DNA from: Hymenobacter sp. YIM 151858-1
Lineage (GTDB): Bacteria > Bacteroidota > Bacteroidia > Cytophagales > Hymenobacteraceae
Assembly (NCBI RefSeq): GCF_025979705.1
Contig: NZ_CP110136.1
Location: 4,030,001 to 4,094,000 of the forward strand
Reading direction: 5' to 3'
DNA length: 64,000 nucleotides
Within the stretch, counting starts at the first letter, position 1; the number at the start of each line of letters is the position of its first letter. The notes under the pieces were generated by a model that had not been told where the DNA came from, did no database searches, and saw only the letters and a list, made by a program, of their open reading frames with translations. A program made the position numbers and the translations under genes. Shown in pieces: positions 46,326 through 54,603 of this stretch.

Positions 46326-47213
46326 ATGCCGAACAGCAAAAAAAAGACGGTTAACCACAACTCGGGCCTGAGTTGCCCCCCGCCCAAGGGTATCCTGATT
46401 GCCATTGGCGGGCGCGAGCAAAAAGGCGGCAACGATGGCAGCCCCGACGAGCAGGAAGAATTCGCCTCTGACAGCATTTTGCAGCGCTTTGTGGACGAGC
46501 TGCGCGGCGACGGCCCGGTGGTGGTGGTTCCGACGGCCTCCGAGGAGCCCGTGGAGTCGGGCCAGGACTACGTGAAGGTGTTTACCGAGCTGGGCGTAAA
46601 GCGCGTGGAGGTGCTCGATATCCGCTCGCGCGACGAGGTGGACACCGAGGAAAACATGCGCCTCATCGACGAGGCCGCGGGCATCATGTTTACGGGCGGC
46701 GACCAGCTGCGCCTCACGGCCATTTACGGCGGCACCGATTTGCTTAAGCGCATCAAGGAGCGCTACACCAGCAGCCACTTCGTAATTGCGGGCACCAGCG
46801 CCGGCGCCGCCGCCATGTCGACGCCCATGCTGTACCAGGGCCGCAACGACGCCGGCTACCTCAAAGACGAGATTCACGTAACCACCGGCCTGCAATTTCT
46901 GCACGATGTCGCCATCGATACCCACTTTGTGGCCCGCGGCCGCATTGTGCGCATGGCCCAGGTAATTGCCACCAACCCCGGCTGCGTGGGCCTTGGCCTC
47001 GAAGAAGACACCGCCGTGGTGGTAACCGACGGCAGCGAGCTGGAGGTAATCGGCAACGGCATTATCGTGGTGGTGGATGGCCGCCAGTGCAACGGCAACA
47101 CCATTCATCTGGTAAAGCCGGGCGAGGTGTTTTCGGTGCGCGACCTGCACGTGCACCTGCTGGCCCGCGGCGAGCGGTACACCCTGCCCATTGAGGCGCA
47201 CCTGCACCGCTAG
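46326..47213 (+). CDS. cphB: Cyanophycinase (peptidase S51)
   Basis: 295 residues from ATG 46326 (MPNSKKKTVNHNSG). The peptidase S51 features are KGILIAIGGREQKGG, VVVPTASEEPVES, IMFTGGDQLRLT and the nucleophile Ser in VIAGTSAGAAAMSTPMLYQG, with the His in AIDTHFVARGRI. Cyanophycinase cuts cyanophycin into beta-Asp-Arg dipeptides. No cyanophycin synthetase gene is in the window, so it may scavenge external polymer or act on another beta-aspartyl substrate. A terminator follows. Confidence 0.9.
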   Translation: MPNSKKKTVNHNSGLSCPPPKGILIAIGGREQKGGNDGSPDEQEEFASDSILQRFVDELRGDGPVVVVPTASEEPVESGQDYVKVFTELGVKRVEVLDIRSRDEVDTEENMRLIDEAAGIMFTGGDQLRLTAIYGGTDLLKRIKERYTSSHFVIAGTSAGAAAMSTPMLYQGRNDAGYLKDEIHVTTGLQFLHDVAIDTHFVARGRIVRMAQVIATNPGCVGLGLEEDTAVVVTDGSELEVIGNGIIVVVDGRQCNGNTIHLVKPGEVFSVRDLHVHLLARGERYTLPIEAHLHR

Positions 47214-47242
47214 CGCCCACCGCACCTAGGGCACCCACAACA

Positions 47243-47274
47243 AAGCGGCCCCCAGAAACCTCCGGGGGCCGCTT
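47243..47274. terminator. Bidirectional terminator
   Basis: AAGCGGCCCCC (47243-47253) pairs with GGGGGCCGCTT (47264-47274). It lies between the convergent cyanophycinase and KGG-protein genes. Confidence 0.9.
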
Positions 47275-47305
47275 GGCATTCATAGCTCAGATAGACTAGC
47301 GGTAA

Positions 47306-47605
47306 TTACTGTTGCTTGGTGCGATTCGAGCCGCTTGCCTGCCCGCCTTTACGGCCGGCCGCTCGGGCTTCCTCAGAGGTCCATTCGTGCCCACGCCCGC
47401 TGGCGTGCGATGCTTTGCCGCCTTCGGAGGCAATGCGTCGTTGTTGTTCGGGGTCCATGGAGGCGAAACCACGATTGCTGCTGCCCGACTTCTGGGTGCT
47501 GCTTTGGGTGCTGCTCTGCGTGCTGCGGGCTTCGCCACCCATTTTACCAGCTTTCGAGTGCTGCTCCGACGAGCCGCCGCGCATGTTTTGGTTGTTCGTT
47601 GCCAT
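47306..47605 (-). CDS. KGG-repeat stress-induced protein
   Basis: 99 residues, highly hydrophilic. Repeats of the KGG type: EQHSKAGKMGGEA, then QQRRIASEGGKASHASGRGHEWTSEEARAAGRKGGQASG, the last ending in the typical GxKGGQxS. Such proteins (GsiB/ConJ-like) are small, disordered and induced by desiccation or general stress. No enzyme. A nested palindrome lies 40-90 nt upstream. Confidence 0.88.
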   Translation of the reverse strand: MATNNQNMRGGSSEQHSKAGKMGGEARSTQSSTQSSTQKSGSSNRGFASMDPEQQRRIASEGGKASHASGRGHEWTSEEARAAGRKGGQASGSNRTKQQ

Positions 47606-47645
47606 AGCTTGGGCAGTTTTGAGGGTTGGGTAATAGGTCAGGGAA

Positions 47646-47693
47646 ATCTAGAGTCCTTAAACGGCGCTTCACCGCTTAAGGCCGAGCCTAGAT
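47646..47693. promoter_or_regulatory. Nested inverted repeat upstream of the KGG gene
   Basis: ATCTAG (47646-47651) and CTAGAT (47688-47693) frame CCTTAAACGG (47655-47664) and CCGCTTAAGG (47672-47681; one G-U or C-A mismatch). It lies 41-88 nt before the KGG start, so either an operator or a leader hairpin. Confidence 0.45.
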
Positions 47694-47789
47694 GGGATTA
47701 AAATTTTTTTGACTGGGATTTTACCGGTTTTTACGCAGTTTGCCTCCGTAAAAACACCCATGAGCCTGGCCGCAAAAATGCCCCGAAGC

Positions 47790-48140
47790 CTAGGCGGCCG
47801 GCTGCAGCTCGGGCACCCGCAGCACGGGCACGTGCCGCTCCATGTCGATGATTGTGTGCAGCTTAAGCAGCCGCAGCAGCTGGTGCAGGTGCTGGCTTAC
47901 GTTGTGCAGCCGCACGGCCACGCCGGCGCGCCGCAAGTGCAGCAGCCCCGTTACGAAATGGCCCACGCCGTGCGTGCGCAGGCAGCGCAGGCTTTGGCAA
48001 TCAACCTCAAGGCAAAGCGGAATGCTCGGAATGTCGCGGTCGTGGGCCAGCGAGCGGGCCAGCTGCACCGGATCAACCGCGTTTAAATCAACCGAAAGAA
48101 TGCGGACGTGGGGTAAGCGCTGAGAGGGGAAACCAAGCAT
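47790..48140 (-). CDS. STAS-domain-like protein (anti-sigma antagonist type)
   Basis: About 116 residues from ATG 48140 (MLGFPSQRLPHVRIL). The pattern RILSVDLNAVDPVQLARSLAHDRDIPSIPLCLEVDCQSLRCLRTHGVGHFVTGLLHLRRAGVAVRLHNVSQHLHQLLRLLKLHTII is a STAS-like alternation, with the conserved Asp/Ser region (DCQSL) where antagonists are phosphorylated. No serine kinase gene (RsbW) is adjacent. A related protein stands at 54604, and an RR-HK fusion starts 275 bp away, divergently. Confidence 0.7.
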   Translation of the reverse strand: MLGFPSQRLPHVRILSVDLNAVDPVQLARSLAHDRDIPSIPLCLEVDCQSLRCLRTHGVGHFVTGLLHLRRAGVAVRLHNVSQHLHQLLRLLKLHTIIDMERHVPVLRVPELQPAA

Positions 48141-48415
48141 ACTTTGCTGAGCTAGGGTGATACATGAGCGGCGGAGAGAAGAAAGGACCGACACGCACCC
48201 CGGCGGAGGAAAGGGCGCTAGTTCAAGAGTAAGATCAAAATTATCTGGTTTACGTGCAAGATAACTACGTGTAAATAACCAATTTACTTGTCGCGTTTAC
48301 CGCAGGGCCGTCCGTAGTACTGCTGAATCTGCACGGCGAGGCAGCATTTTTTTGGTGGTTGGCGTTAATGTTGTGTCCTCCCTGCCCCGCCCAACGCTTA
48401 TTTCCTTTGCCTGCC

Positions 48416-49897
48416 ATGACACGTCTTATTCTTGCCGACGACCATGCCGTTATCCGCGACGGTATCAAAGCCCTGCTAGCCGATGTACCCGAGTTTGAGG
48501 TGGTAGGACTGGTGAACAACGGCCAGGAACTGCTCGACCGCCTGGCCGACACCCCCGCCGACGTGGTGCTCATGGATTTGAACATGCCCGTGATGAGCGG
48601 CTTCGATGCCTTGCCTTTGCTGCGCGAGCGGTTTCCGGAGGTGCGCGTACTCGTCCTCTCCATGCTCGACCACGAGAAGTACGTGCACCAGGTGCTGGAG
48701 GCCGGGGCCATGGGGTACGTGCTGAAAAACGCCGGCAAAGACGAGATTGTGTACGCGATATACTTCCAGAATTACGGCTTCTTCGATCAGGAGCAAAATT
48801 TTGGGGTGCTGTTTGCCATCGACGTAACCGATACCGAGCGGGCCAACGTGCAGCTACAATCGGAGCGCGACTTTGTGAAAAGCCTGCTCGACCACAGCGG
48901 CGACGCCCTTATGGTGTTCGACCGCAACTTCTACATCACCGAGTGGAACCAGCGGGCCGCCGAGCTAACGCAGGTGCCCAGCGAAGACGTGCTGGGCAAG
49001 CGCATTTTCAGCGACATTCCGGCCTTCGACCGACTGGAGTTCCGGCGCATTGCCGAGCGCGTGCTGGCCGGCGAAACCGTAACCGAGTACAACATTCCGT
49101 TTAAGCGCCGGGCCGGAGCTTACGATGCCACCTTTGTGCCGCTTACCGATGCGCAGGGCCGCGTAGCCAACGTACTGGGCGTGGTGCGCGACGTAACCGA
49201 GCGCAACCGCCTGATGGAGCAAACGGCCAAAATGCGCCTGCAGCGCGAAAAGGAGGTGCTGAGCGCCATTATGCACACCCAGGAAGACGAGCGCAAGCGT
49301 ATAGCCGAGGCCTTGCACAACGGCGTGGGGCAGCTGCTATACGCCAGCAAGCTGCACCTCGACTCGACGCCCGTGGATGAAACGCGCCGCACCGCTGCCG
49401 TGGGCTTGCTGAACGAGGCCATTAAGGCCACGCGCACCATTTCGTTTGAGCTAACGCCCAACGTGCTCGAGGATTTCGGCCTGAAATCGGCCCTGGAAGA
49501 GCTGTGCAAGCGCATTCCTAAGCAAAACCTGCACGTGCACCTGAGCGTGGGTGAGCTGCCACCCGCCATGCCGCGCCTCGTCGAAACGGCTACCTACCGC
49601 ATTGCGCAGGAGCTGCTCAACAACGTAATCAAGCACGCCCATGCCCGCGAGGCATTTGTGTACGTGGAGCCGCAGGGCAAAAAGCTGCACCTGAGCGTGG
49701 AAGACGACGGCTGCGGCTTTGATGTGGAGAAAGCACGCGAGAAGCGCGGGGGCATTGGCCTGGCGGGCATCCGCAACCGGGTGGGGCTGCTCGGCGGCGA
49801 GCTTACCATTCGTTCGCGGCAGGGGCTGGGCACCACCATCACGGTGGAGCTGCCCCTAGGTGAGGAGGTGAAGAAGCGCAAAAACAGCAAGCCCTAA
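48416..49897 (+). CDS. Response regulator fused to PAS-histidine kinase (HisKA_3 type)
   Basis: 493 residues from ATG 48416. Residues 1-115 are a receiver domain of the NarL/LuxR class (LILADDHAVIRDGIK, phospho-acceptor D54, K104 in YVLKNAG). The expected HTH is missing: after IVYAI the protein becomes YFQNYGFFDQEQNFGVLFAIDVTDTER, the end of a kinase PAS domain, then a full PAS (residues ~150-265), HisKA_3 with H301 in RKRIAEALHNGVGQLL and a HATPase (DDGCGFDV, GGIGLAGIRNRV). The kinase lacks its N-terminal sensor. It looks like a deletion that joined a regulator and a neighbouring kinase gene. No HTH output or cognate regulator is adjacent. Confidence 0.87.
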   Translation: MTRLILADDHAVIRDGIKALLADVPEFEVVGLVNNGQELLDRLADTPADVVLMDLNMPVMSGFDALPLLRERFPEVRVLVLSMLDHEKYVHQVLEAGAMGYVLKNAGKDEIVYAIYFQNYGFFDQEQNFGVLFAIDVTDTERANVQLQSERDFVKSLLDHSGDALMVFDRNFYITEWNQRAAELTQVPSEDVLGKRIFSDIPAFDRLEFRRIAERVLAGETVTEYNIPFKRRAGAYDATFVPLTDAQGRVANVLGVVRDVTERNRLMEQTAKMRLQREKEVLSAIMHTQEDERKRIAEALHNGVGQLLYASKLHLDSTPVDETRRTAAVGLLNEAIKATRTISFELTPNVLEDFGLKSALEELCKRIPKQNLHVHLSVGELPPAMPRLVETATYRIAQELLNNVIKHAHAREAFVYVEPQGKKLHLSVEDDGCGFDVEKAREKRGGIGLAGIRNRVGLLGGELTIRSRQGLGTTITVELPLGEEVKKRKNSKP

Positions 49898-49919
49898 CCG
49901 CAGCCCCACGAACCCGGCA

Positions 49920-49974
49920 GTGCGGCCGGGCGTAAGCGAACAACATCCGTTGTACGCTAACACCTGAGCCGCAC
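49920..49974 (+). promoter_or_regulatory. Leader hairpin directly before the FAD-Rieske gene
   Basis: GTGCGGC (49920-49926) pairs with GCCGCAC (49968-49974), and inside GCGT (49930-49933) with ACGC (49954-49957) and ACAAC (49940-49944) with GTTGT (49949-49953). It ends 1 nt before the ATG at 49976, so the folded RNA would cover the start. Only pairing is seen. Confidence 0.4.
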
Positions 49975-49975
49975 T

Positions 49976-51523
49976 ATGCTGACACCCGACCAAACCTCCG
50001 GCGCCAATACCACCTCGTGGCTGGCCACGGCCAACCGCCCCACGTTCGAACCGCTGAAGCGCAACGAAACCGCCGACGTGGTGGTGGTAGGAGCCGGCAT
50101 TGCGGGCCTTACCAGCGCCTACCTGCTGGCCCGCGAAGGCAAAACGGTGGTGGTACTCGACGACGGCGAAATTGCCTCGGGCGAAACCGGCCGCACCACG
50201 GCCCACCTCTCCAACGCCCTCGACGACCGGTACTACCACCTCGAAAGCTTGTTTGGTGAGGAAGGCGCCCGCCTAGCCGCCGACAGCCACGGCTCGGCCA
50301 TCGACCGCATCGAGAGCATCGTGCGCGAGGAAAAAATCGACTGCGACTTTGCGCGCCTCGATGGCTACCTTTTTCTGCCGGCCAACGGCACCGTAAAGGA
50401 GCTTGATGATGAACTGGAAGCTGCTCACCGCGCCGGCCTCATGGGCGTAACCCGCCTGAAAGATGCCCGCGTGAAAGGCTTTAAAACCGGCGAGTGTCTG
50501 CGCTTCCCCAACCAGGGACAGTTTCATATCGTGCAATATGTCAACGGGCTGGCCAAGGCCATTACCCAGCGCGGCAGCCGCATTTTTACCCGTACCCGGG
50601 TGCTGGAGGTGCACGGCGGCGACGATGCCCGCGTGGTAACGGCCGATGGCAAAGAGGTGCGCGCCAAGCACATTGTGGTAGCCACCAACACCCCGTTCAA
50701 CGACCGCGTGGTGATGCACACCAAGCAGCACCCGTACCGCACCTACGTGGTTACCTTCCGGGTACCGAAAGGCAGCATTACCAAGGCCCTGTACTGGGAT
50801 ACCGCCGATCCGTACCACTATATCCGCCTGCAGGAACTCGCCGACTCCGACACGCACGAGCTGCTGGTGGTAGGCGGCGAAGACCACAAAACCGGCCAGG
50901 CCGACGACTACGAAGAACGCTTCCGCTGCCTGGAGGACTGGACGCGCGAGCATTACCCGAGCGTGCAGGAAGTGGCGTACCGCTGGTCGGGCCAGGTGAT
51001 GGAGCCCGTCGATAGCCTGGGCTACGCCGGCCGCAACCCCGTCGACAACGACAACGTGTTCATCATCACCGGCGACTCGGGCCACGGCATGACGCACAGC
51101 ACCCTAGGTGCCATGATCGTGACGGACCTGATTCAGGAGCGCGAAAACCCGTGGGCCAAGCTCTACGACCCCGGCCGCGTAACCCTCAGCCTCGACACGT
51201 TGAAGGAATACGTGAAGGAAAACGTGAACGTAGCGGCCGAGTACACCGATTTGCTTACCGGCGGCGACGTATCGAAGGAAGCGGAAATACAGCCCGGCTC
51301 GGGTGCCGTAATTGGCCGCGGCCCGCTGAAAGTAGCCGTGTACCGCGACGAAAAAGGCAAAACCCACGAGTGCTCGGCCATTTGCCCGCACCTGCACTGC
51401 GTGGTGCACTGGAACGGCACCGAAAAAAGCTGGGACTGCCCCTGCCACGGCTCGCGCTTCGACCCCTACGGCGTGCTGCTCAACGGCCCCGCCGCCACCG
51501 ATTTGCCGAAAGTAGAAGGGTAG
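49976..51523 (+). CDS. FAD-dependent oxidoreductase with C-terminal Rieske [2Fe-2S] domain
   Basis: 515 residues. The FAD-binding site is VVVGAGIAGLTSAYLLAREGKTVVVLDDGEIASGETGRTTAHL (residues ~36-80) of the DAO/GlyOx type. The C-terminal ~95 residues form a Rieske domain with the ligands C..H in ICPHLHCVVHW and C..H in DCPCHGSRFDPYG. Such fusions occur in Bacteroidota and Proteobacteria with unknown substrates. No signal peptide, so cytosolic. Followed by a terminator. Confidence 0.93.
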   Translation: MLTPDQTSGANTTSWLATANRPTFEPLKRNETADVVVVGAGIAGLTSAYLLAREGKTVVVLDDGEIASGETGRTTAHLSNALDDRYYHLESLFGEEGARLAADSHGSAIDRIESIVREEKIDCDFARLDGYLFLPANGTVKELDDELEAAHRAGLMGVTRLKDARVKGFKTGECLRFPNQGQFHIVQYVNGLAKAITQRGSRIFTRTRVLEVHGGDDARVVTADGKEVRAKHIVVATNTPFNDRVVMHTKQHPYRTYVVTFRVPKGSITKALYWDTADPYHYIRLQELADSDTHELLVVGGEDHKTGQADDYEERFRCLEDWTREHYPSVQEVAYRWSGQVMEPVDSLGYAGRNPVDNDNVFIITGDSGHGMTHSTLGAMIVTDLIQERENPWAKLYDPGRVTLSLDTLKEYVKENVNVAAEYTDLLTGGDVSKEAEIQPGSGAVIGRGPLKVAVYRDEKGKTHECSAICPHLHCVVHWNGTEKSWDCPCHGSRFDPYGVLLNGPAATDLPKVEG

Positions 51524-51545
51524 AAGCCCCGCCGCTTCGCTTTGC

Positions 51546-51582
51546 CAGCGCCACCTGCCTGCCGGTAGGTGGCGTTGCTTTT
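51546..51582 (+). terminator. Terminator after the FAD-Rieske gene
   Basis: CAGCGCCACCT (51546-51556) pairs with AGGTGGCGTTG (51567-51577, one G-U), followed by CTTTTC. Confidence 0.85.
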
Positions 51583-51598
51583 CGGCACCTAGGGCAGC

Positions 51599-51857
51599 TT
51601 GTCATGTCGAGCGTGAGCGAGACATCTGGGGTAGGAGTACAACGCCATCCGGTGAGCCTCAATCATTTGGGCGGATGCAACCCCCGAAAGCCGCCCCGTT
51701 GCCCTAGGTGCCGGCGCCATTTGCGGGGCCGACACCTAGGGCAACGCCCACCGAAACGACGCGCATTCATTTCTGGACCAGATGTCTCGCTTTGCTCGAC
51801 ATGGCAGGGGGAGGGCTCGACGTGGCAGGGGTGCTCGACATGACGAGATGCGGCATC
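51599..51857. repeat. Intergenic repeat element with CATGTCGAGC motifs and long palindrome
   Basis: CATGTCGAGC-GTG-AGCGAGACATCTGG at the left is inversely repeated by CCAGATGTCTCGC-TTT-GCTCGACATG near 51779-51803. Two more GCTCGAC(A/G)TG words follow at about 20-bp steps (to 51842). Between the arms a long palindrome carries CGTTGCCCTAGGTG (51697-51710) and CACCTAGGGCAACG (51733-51746). This resembles a dispersed non-coding repeat (MITE- or REP-like). It fills most of the 379-bp gap; no gene is seen. Confidence 0.75.
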
Positions 51858-51902
51858 CCAACCTAGGCGCGTATTTTCGGGTTTGCACTCCACGTTTTTT
51901 CT

Positions 51903-53729
51903 GTGCCTGTATCTTCTGCCATCCGCCCGCTGCACGTTTCGCCAGCCGAGGTTTTTGCCGATAACCTGATCAGCTACGCCGCCGAGGAGCAGCACTTTGC
52001 CACGCGGCACCGCGCGGTGGGCTGGCTGCGGGTGTTCCTATTTGTAGCGGGGGCCGGCGGCGCGTGGTGGCTGTTCGAGCAGGGGCAGAACGGCCTGGCC
52101 GTTGGTTGGCTGGTGGTAGCGTACGTGCTGTTTTTGCTGGTGATGCGCTGGCACGGCCGCATTGGCTACCAGCTGCGCCAGCGCCAGCTGCTGCGCCTCA
52201 TCAACCAGGAGGAGCTCGACCGCCTGGGTGGCAAGCTCGCCGGCTTCGACGAGGGCCTGCGCTACGCCGATGCCGCGCACCCCTACACCGCCGACCTCGA
52301 CGTGTTCGGGCCGCACTCGTTGTTTCAGCTGGTAAGCCGCACCACCTCGCGCCTGGGCCAGGATGCGCTGGCCGGGTGGCTGCAAGCGCCCGCGCCGCCC
52401 GAGCAGCTGTGGCTGCGCCAGCAGGCCGTAGCCGAGCTGGCGCCCGATGTGGTGTGGCGGCAGCACTGGCAGGCGCGGGCCCGGCACTTCCCGAAACAGT
52501 CCGACGACCCACGGCCTTTTTTGCAGTGGATGCACGCCCCCGATTTCTACGCCCGGCGCGGCTGGCTGCTGGCTTTGCTTTTCGTGCTGCCGCCGCTGGC
52601 AATCATTGGCTCGGCGCTGTGGCTGATGGGGTGGTCGGGGTGGCTGGCGGGCGGGCCGTTTCTGGCTATGTACGCGCTCAACTACCGCTTTCGGCAGGAG
52701 CGCGACGCCGTGTTCGAGCGCAGCATGGATATGTACGACGTGTTGCGCGCCTACCGCGACCAGCTGCTGCACCTCGAAGGCCGCCCGTGCACCACGCCTT
52801 ACCTGGCTAGCCTGCGCAACCGCCTGCTCGAGCGCGGCGCACCGGCCTCGGGCTACGTAGCGCGGCTGGCGCGCATCGCCCAAAACTTTTCGCTGCGCTG
52901 GAGCACCCTGGCGGGTTTCTTCGCCAACAACCTGCTCATGTGGGACTTCTTCTGGATGTGGCGGCTGGAGCGCTGGAAGCGCCAGCTGGGCGGCGCCCTG
53001 GAGCCCTGGCTGGAGGTAGTAGCCGAAGTAGAAGCCCTGGCCAGCCTGGCGGCCACCCAATACGCCAACCCCGAGTGGGCCGTGCCCGAGCTGGTGGCGT
53101 CGCCGCTCACGTTCGAGAGCGAAGCCCTGGCGCACCCGCTCATCCTCAGCCCCGAGCGCGTAGCCAACAATTTTGCCACCGCAGGCGCCGGCCGCACCGC
53201 CCTCATTACGGGCTCAAATATGTCGGGCAAAACCACGTTTCTGCGCACCGTGGGCGTAAACCTGGTGCTGGCCCTGGCCGGTGGGCCGGTGTGCGCCCGC
53301 CGCCTGCGCTGCGGGCCGGCGCAGCTCTTCACGGCCATGCGCACGCAGGATAACCTGGCCGAAAGCACCTCTTCGTTCTACGCCGAGCTGAAACGCCTGC
53401 GCCAGCTGCTCGACCTCACCGAGCAAGGACAGCCGGTGTTCTTCCTGCTCGATGAAATCCTGAAAGGCACGAACTCGCGCGACCGGCACGACGGCGCCCG
53501 CGGCCTCATCCGGCAGCTGCACCGCCGCCCGGCCAGCGGTTTCGTGAGCACCCACGACCTGGAGCTCGGCGACCTGGAGCAGGAGCTGCCGGGCTTCGTA
53601 ACCAACTACAGCTTCAACAGCGAAATCATCGGCGACGACATCCGGTTCGACTACCGTCTCACGCCGGGCCTGTGCCGCGAGTTTAACGCCAGCAAGCTGA
53701 TGGAGCTGATGGGCATCGGCACAAAATAG
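51903..53729 (+). CDS. Membrane-associated MutS-like ATPase
   Basis: 608 residues from a GTG. Two membrane helices near residues 40-78 (VFLFVAGAGGAWWLF, VGWLVVAYVLFLLVM) and one or two near 220-255 (LLALLFVLPPLAII, WLAGGPFLAMYAL). The C-terminal MutS-type ATPase has GSNMSGKTTFLRTVGVN (Walker A), STSSFYAELKRL, FFLLDEILKGTNSRDRH (Walker B and signature) and STHDLELGDL. The mismatch-recognition domains of MutS are absent. A known Bacteroidota type but uncharacterised; it should not be called a repair protein on this evidence. Confidence 0.85.
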   Translation: MPVSSAIRPLHVSPAEVFADNLISYAAEEQHFATRHRAVGWLRVFLFVAGAGGAWWLFEQGQNGLAVGWLVVAYVLFLLVMRWHGRIGYQLRQRQLLRLINQEELDRLGGKLAGFDEGLRYADAAHPYTADLDVFGPHSLFQLVSRTTSRLGQDALAGWLQAPAPPEQLWLRQQAVAELAPDVVWRQHWQARARHFPKQSDDPRPFLQWMHAPDFYARRGWLLALLFVLPPLAIIGSALWLMGWSGWLAGGPFLAMYALNYRFRQERDAVFERSMDMYDVLRAYRDQLLHLEGRPCTTPYLASLRNRLLERGAPASGYVARLARIAQNFSLRWSTLAGFFANNLLMWDFFWMWRLERWKRQLGGALEPWLEVVAEVEALASLAATQYANPEWAVPELVASPLTFESEALAHPLILSPERVANNFATAGAGRTALITGSNMSGKTTFLRTVGVNLVLALAGGPVCARRLRCGPAQLFTAMRTQDNLAESTSSFYAELKRLRQLLDLTEQGQPVFFLLDEILKGTNSRDRHDGARGLIRQLHRRPASGFVSTHDLELGDLEQELPGFVTNYSFNSEIIGDDIRFDYRLTPGLCREFNASKLMELMGIGTK

Positions 53730-53793
53730 CCGCGCGTGCAACGCCGGCAGGGGCGGGCGGCTCTAACTATAAACCACCAACCCCCTTGCCGCT

Positions 53794-54141
53794 ATGCAAA
53801 CCGCTGCTGTGCTGGGCCGCCTGCTCGCGAGCCTGCTATTACTTGCCCCCCTGGGTGCCTGCGAGAAAGACGACGACGCCAAAGCCAGCGTGGCCGTATC
53901 CTACGCCCAAACCTATTGCCTCGATCGGTGGGGCGGCGCCGTTACCCCCGACGAGCTGGTGGCCACGGCCACCTCGTACCTGCAGCAGCGCGGCATCGGC
54001 TTAACCGATGCGCGGGCCGCCGCTGAGCGCCCCGCCGAGCCCTGCAACGCCTGTTCGTGCAAATCGGGCGTGATTTTGCGCGCAAAGGCGCGCGAGCAGG
54101 ATGTGCCTGCCTTGCAGGCACTGGGCTTCGAGCGCCAGTAA
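53794..54141 (+). CDS. Small lipoprotein with conserved cysteines
   Basis: 115 residues. Signal MQTAAVLGRLLASLLLLAPLGAC with a lipobox ending in Cys-23. The mature protein has CLDRWGG and CNACSCKSG, four clustered cysteines that could bind metal or form disulfides. No family recognised. A weak terminator follows (54196-54223). Confidence 0.75.
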   Translation: MQTAAVLGRLLASLLLLAPLGACEKDDDAKASVAVSYAQTYCLDRWGGAVTPDELVATATSYLQQRGIGLTDARAAAERPAEPCNACSCKSGVILRAKAREQDVPALQALGFERQ

Positions 54142-54603
54142 CCCAGGTGCTGCCGAAAGCCCGGTTCACCTAGGGCGGTTTGCCCGGCTTCAGTGGGCCA
54201 GGCAGCGGGCACGCTGGCCTTTTAAACGATAGTTGGCGTAGCGTGCAGCCTTCGTGCAGCTTGGCTTGTATGTAGAAACATACGTAAGGCGCTGGCTGCC
54301 GCTTATTTGCTTGTAAGTAGTTAGTCCACTGCGGTATCGGGGCAAATACGTAATCTGCAAAATCGAACAGCTAAGCTTATATAACTCCGGAACTATCCTC
54401 CTAACTTCAAAGTATGTATTGGAAAACCACAGTGCAGTAAAGCCTGGCTGGTATACGGTGCGTTAAGCACGCCGCGTAGCGCAAGGTCCAGAACTTTGTC
54501 GCCCATCAACGCGCCAGATTCGTATACATCCGGGCCCTGGTTGCCGCGCTGCTTCAACTCCGCCACACTCCCGTCACCTGCACCTAGCCAATTCTTTCGT
54601 CTC
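54142..54603. other. 462-bp gap, AT-richer, no gene seen
   Basis: The first ~80 bp hold a CCTAGG at 54169 and a hairpin GGCCAG (54196-54201) with CTGGCC (54214-54219) and TTTT, the likely end of the lipoprotein transcript. The middle part (54230-54420) looks poorer in GC than surroundings. I see no reading frame with coding character; an open frame runs into the STAS gene from 54496 but lacks homology before 54604. Confidence 0.5.

Noticed and set aside
46178-46477. 99-codon reverse frame with a hydrophobic stretch upstream of cyanophycinase
   Set aside because: It overlaps the cyanophycinase start and its conserved region; the hydrophobic run is the complement of ordinary coding sequence. 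No promoter element seen.
51599-51857. CRISPR array or IS element
   Set aside because: Repeat units are inverted and unequal, with no regular spacers and no transposase frame.
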